The position numbers and the translations under genes were made by a program. 64,000 bases of DNA. Source: JBKBUF01 sp046290815 (GTDB lineage: Bacteria > Bacteroidota > Bacteroidia > Cytophagales > Cytophagaceae). The stretch is taken from contig JBKBUF010000003.1 in the NCBI GenBank assembly GCA_046290815.1, positions 133,561-197,560 of the forward strand. The letters run 5' to 3'. The notes beneath the pieces were generated by a model that was not told where the DNA came from, ran no database searches, and saw only the letters and a list, made by a program, of their open reading frames with translations. Positions 63,557 through 64,000 of the stretch are shown one piece after another. Numbering within the stretch: the stretch's first letter is position 1; the number at the start of each line of letters is the position of its first letter.

Positions 63557-63774
63557 TAGAGAATTAAAAGTTGCACATAACTATTGTATAAACGCAACTA
63601 TTGAATTTATATCCGCCTTTACTCTAAGATAAATATTTTTCCTAATATATTAAAAGACGGGAGAGTTTATCCTTTACCGTTACTATTTACGCCCTTTGCC
63701 GAAGGCTTTCATTGCGTTCTTTGCGTTTTCTTATTTTTGTCTTTGCGTGAAATTTTTTTTGTTTGTTTTTCTGA

Positions 63775-63806
63775 ATGGCTACGACTCCGCTCAGCCTGAC
63801 GTTATA
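63775..63806. repeat. REP-like intergenic element
   Basis: Read on the minus strand the element contains GTCAGGCTGAGCGGAGTCG. I recognise this as a dispersed intergenic repeat type in Bacteroidota genomes. GGCT and AGCC can pair across it. It is preceded by T-rich DNA with repeated CTTTGCG words, another common dispersed motif. Confidence 0.6.
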
Positions 63807-63860
63807 GTTTACAGCAGAGGTTTAATATTTTGCCTTCCTCCTTCTTAATTCTTCTTATTA

Positions 63861-63895
63861 TTCTTAATTCTTAATTCTTAATTCTTAATTCTTAA
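63861..63895. repeat. Five perfect TTCTTAA heptads
   Basis: Units begin at 63861, 63868, 63875, 63882 and 63889. They are preceded by degenerate copies from about 63841. Same 7 bp period as the other intergenic arrays in this window, but a different word. Confidence 0.9.
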
Positions 63896-63957
63896 TTTAA
63901 TGCCATTAAGTTAAGCATGTAAATAATCTGAAAACCATTATCTTTGTTAAAAAATAA

Positions 63958-63980
63958 TGCCCGGTAATAGGAGCCGGGCA
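63958..63980 (-). terminator. Intrinsic terminator for a minus-strand gene beyond the window
   Basis: TGCCCGG (63958-63964), 9-base loop, CCGGGCA (63974-63980). On the minus strand it is followed by TTATTTTTTAA. The gene it serves must lie beyond 64000. Confidence 0.75.
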
Positions 63981-64000
63981 TAGCAACATAAATTTTAAAT

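Larger units (their letters stand above)
63557..64000. other. Repeat-rich intergenic end of the window, no gene seen
   Basis: 444 bp with no convincing ORF. It holds CTTTGCG-type words (63690-63750), a REP-like palindrome (63775-63806), five perfect TTCTTAA heptads (63861-63895) and a terminator for a minus-strand gene lying beyond the window (63958-63980). Between 63557 and 63689 I see only AT-rich sequence. Confidence 0.6.

Overview
The window looks like a chromosomal segment of a Bacteroidota bacterium, most likely a gliding Cytophagales member related to Cytophaga or Sporocytophaga. This is inferred from gene content, not from a database match. The DNA is AT-rich and Shine-Dalgarno sites are mostly absent. 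Three upstream regions fit the Bacteroidota promoter pattern TTTG/TTG-N19-20-TAnnTTTG closely. A secreted protein ends in the CHU_C (gliding motility/type IX secretion) C-terminal domain, succinate dehydrogenase is ordered sdhC-A-B, and the chorismate pathway uses a DAHP synthase fused to chorismate mutase. I see no rRNA, tRNA, CRISPR array, prophage or insertion sequence.

Layout. 1-8.6 kb: end of a cut gene, an Ldh-family oxidoreductase, a MuiA-like secreted protein, a CPBP-like membrane protein, Ppx/GppA, an acyl-CoA carboxylase beta chain, an M42 aminopeptidase and a small membrane protein. 8.7-14.4 kb: an efflux operon whose RND pump is fused in frame to its outer-membrane factor. 14.7-16.7 kb: two convergent glycosyltransferases. 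16.8-20.4 kb: Ku plus LigD, a two-gene NHEJ pathway. 20.4-26.5 kb: a response regulator, a BtuF-like protein, a TPR protein, a beta-propeller protein, carbonic anhydrase and a frameshifted reductase. 26.5-34.7 kb: a four-gene operon of exported proteins (TPR; TPR plus about 30 YwqK/MORN-type repeats; two DUF3857 proteins, one with and one without the transglutaminase cysteine). 34.9-38.5 kb: an orphan histidine kinase and a leucine-rich-repeat protein. 38.6-42.6 kb: chorismate genes DAHPS-CM, aroB and aroA, with AroA carrying a histone-H1-like lysine-rich tail of about 150 residues. 42.7-45.7 kb: proline dehydrogenase, a cyclase-family protein, an ECF sigma factor and an XRE regulator. 46.1-49.6 kb: sdhCAB. 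49.8-61.4 kb: the CHU_C protein, fabD, folK, and sppA-bioB-bioF-bioD-bioA in tight array, then a secreted protein. 61.5-64 kb: three small overlapping hypothetical genes and a repeat-rich end.

The strongest leads for something not yet described are the four-gene exported operon at 26.5-34.7 kb, the lysine-tailed AroA, the pump/outer-membrane-factor fusion, and a family of degenerate 7-8 bp periodic repeats. These repeats sit in at least eight gene gaps, often as long inverted repeats, and in one case supply the C-terminal codons of folK.
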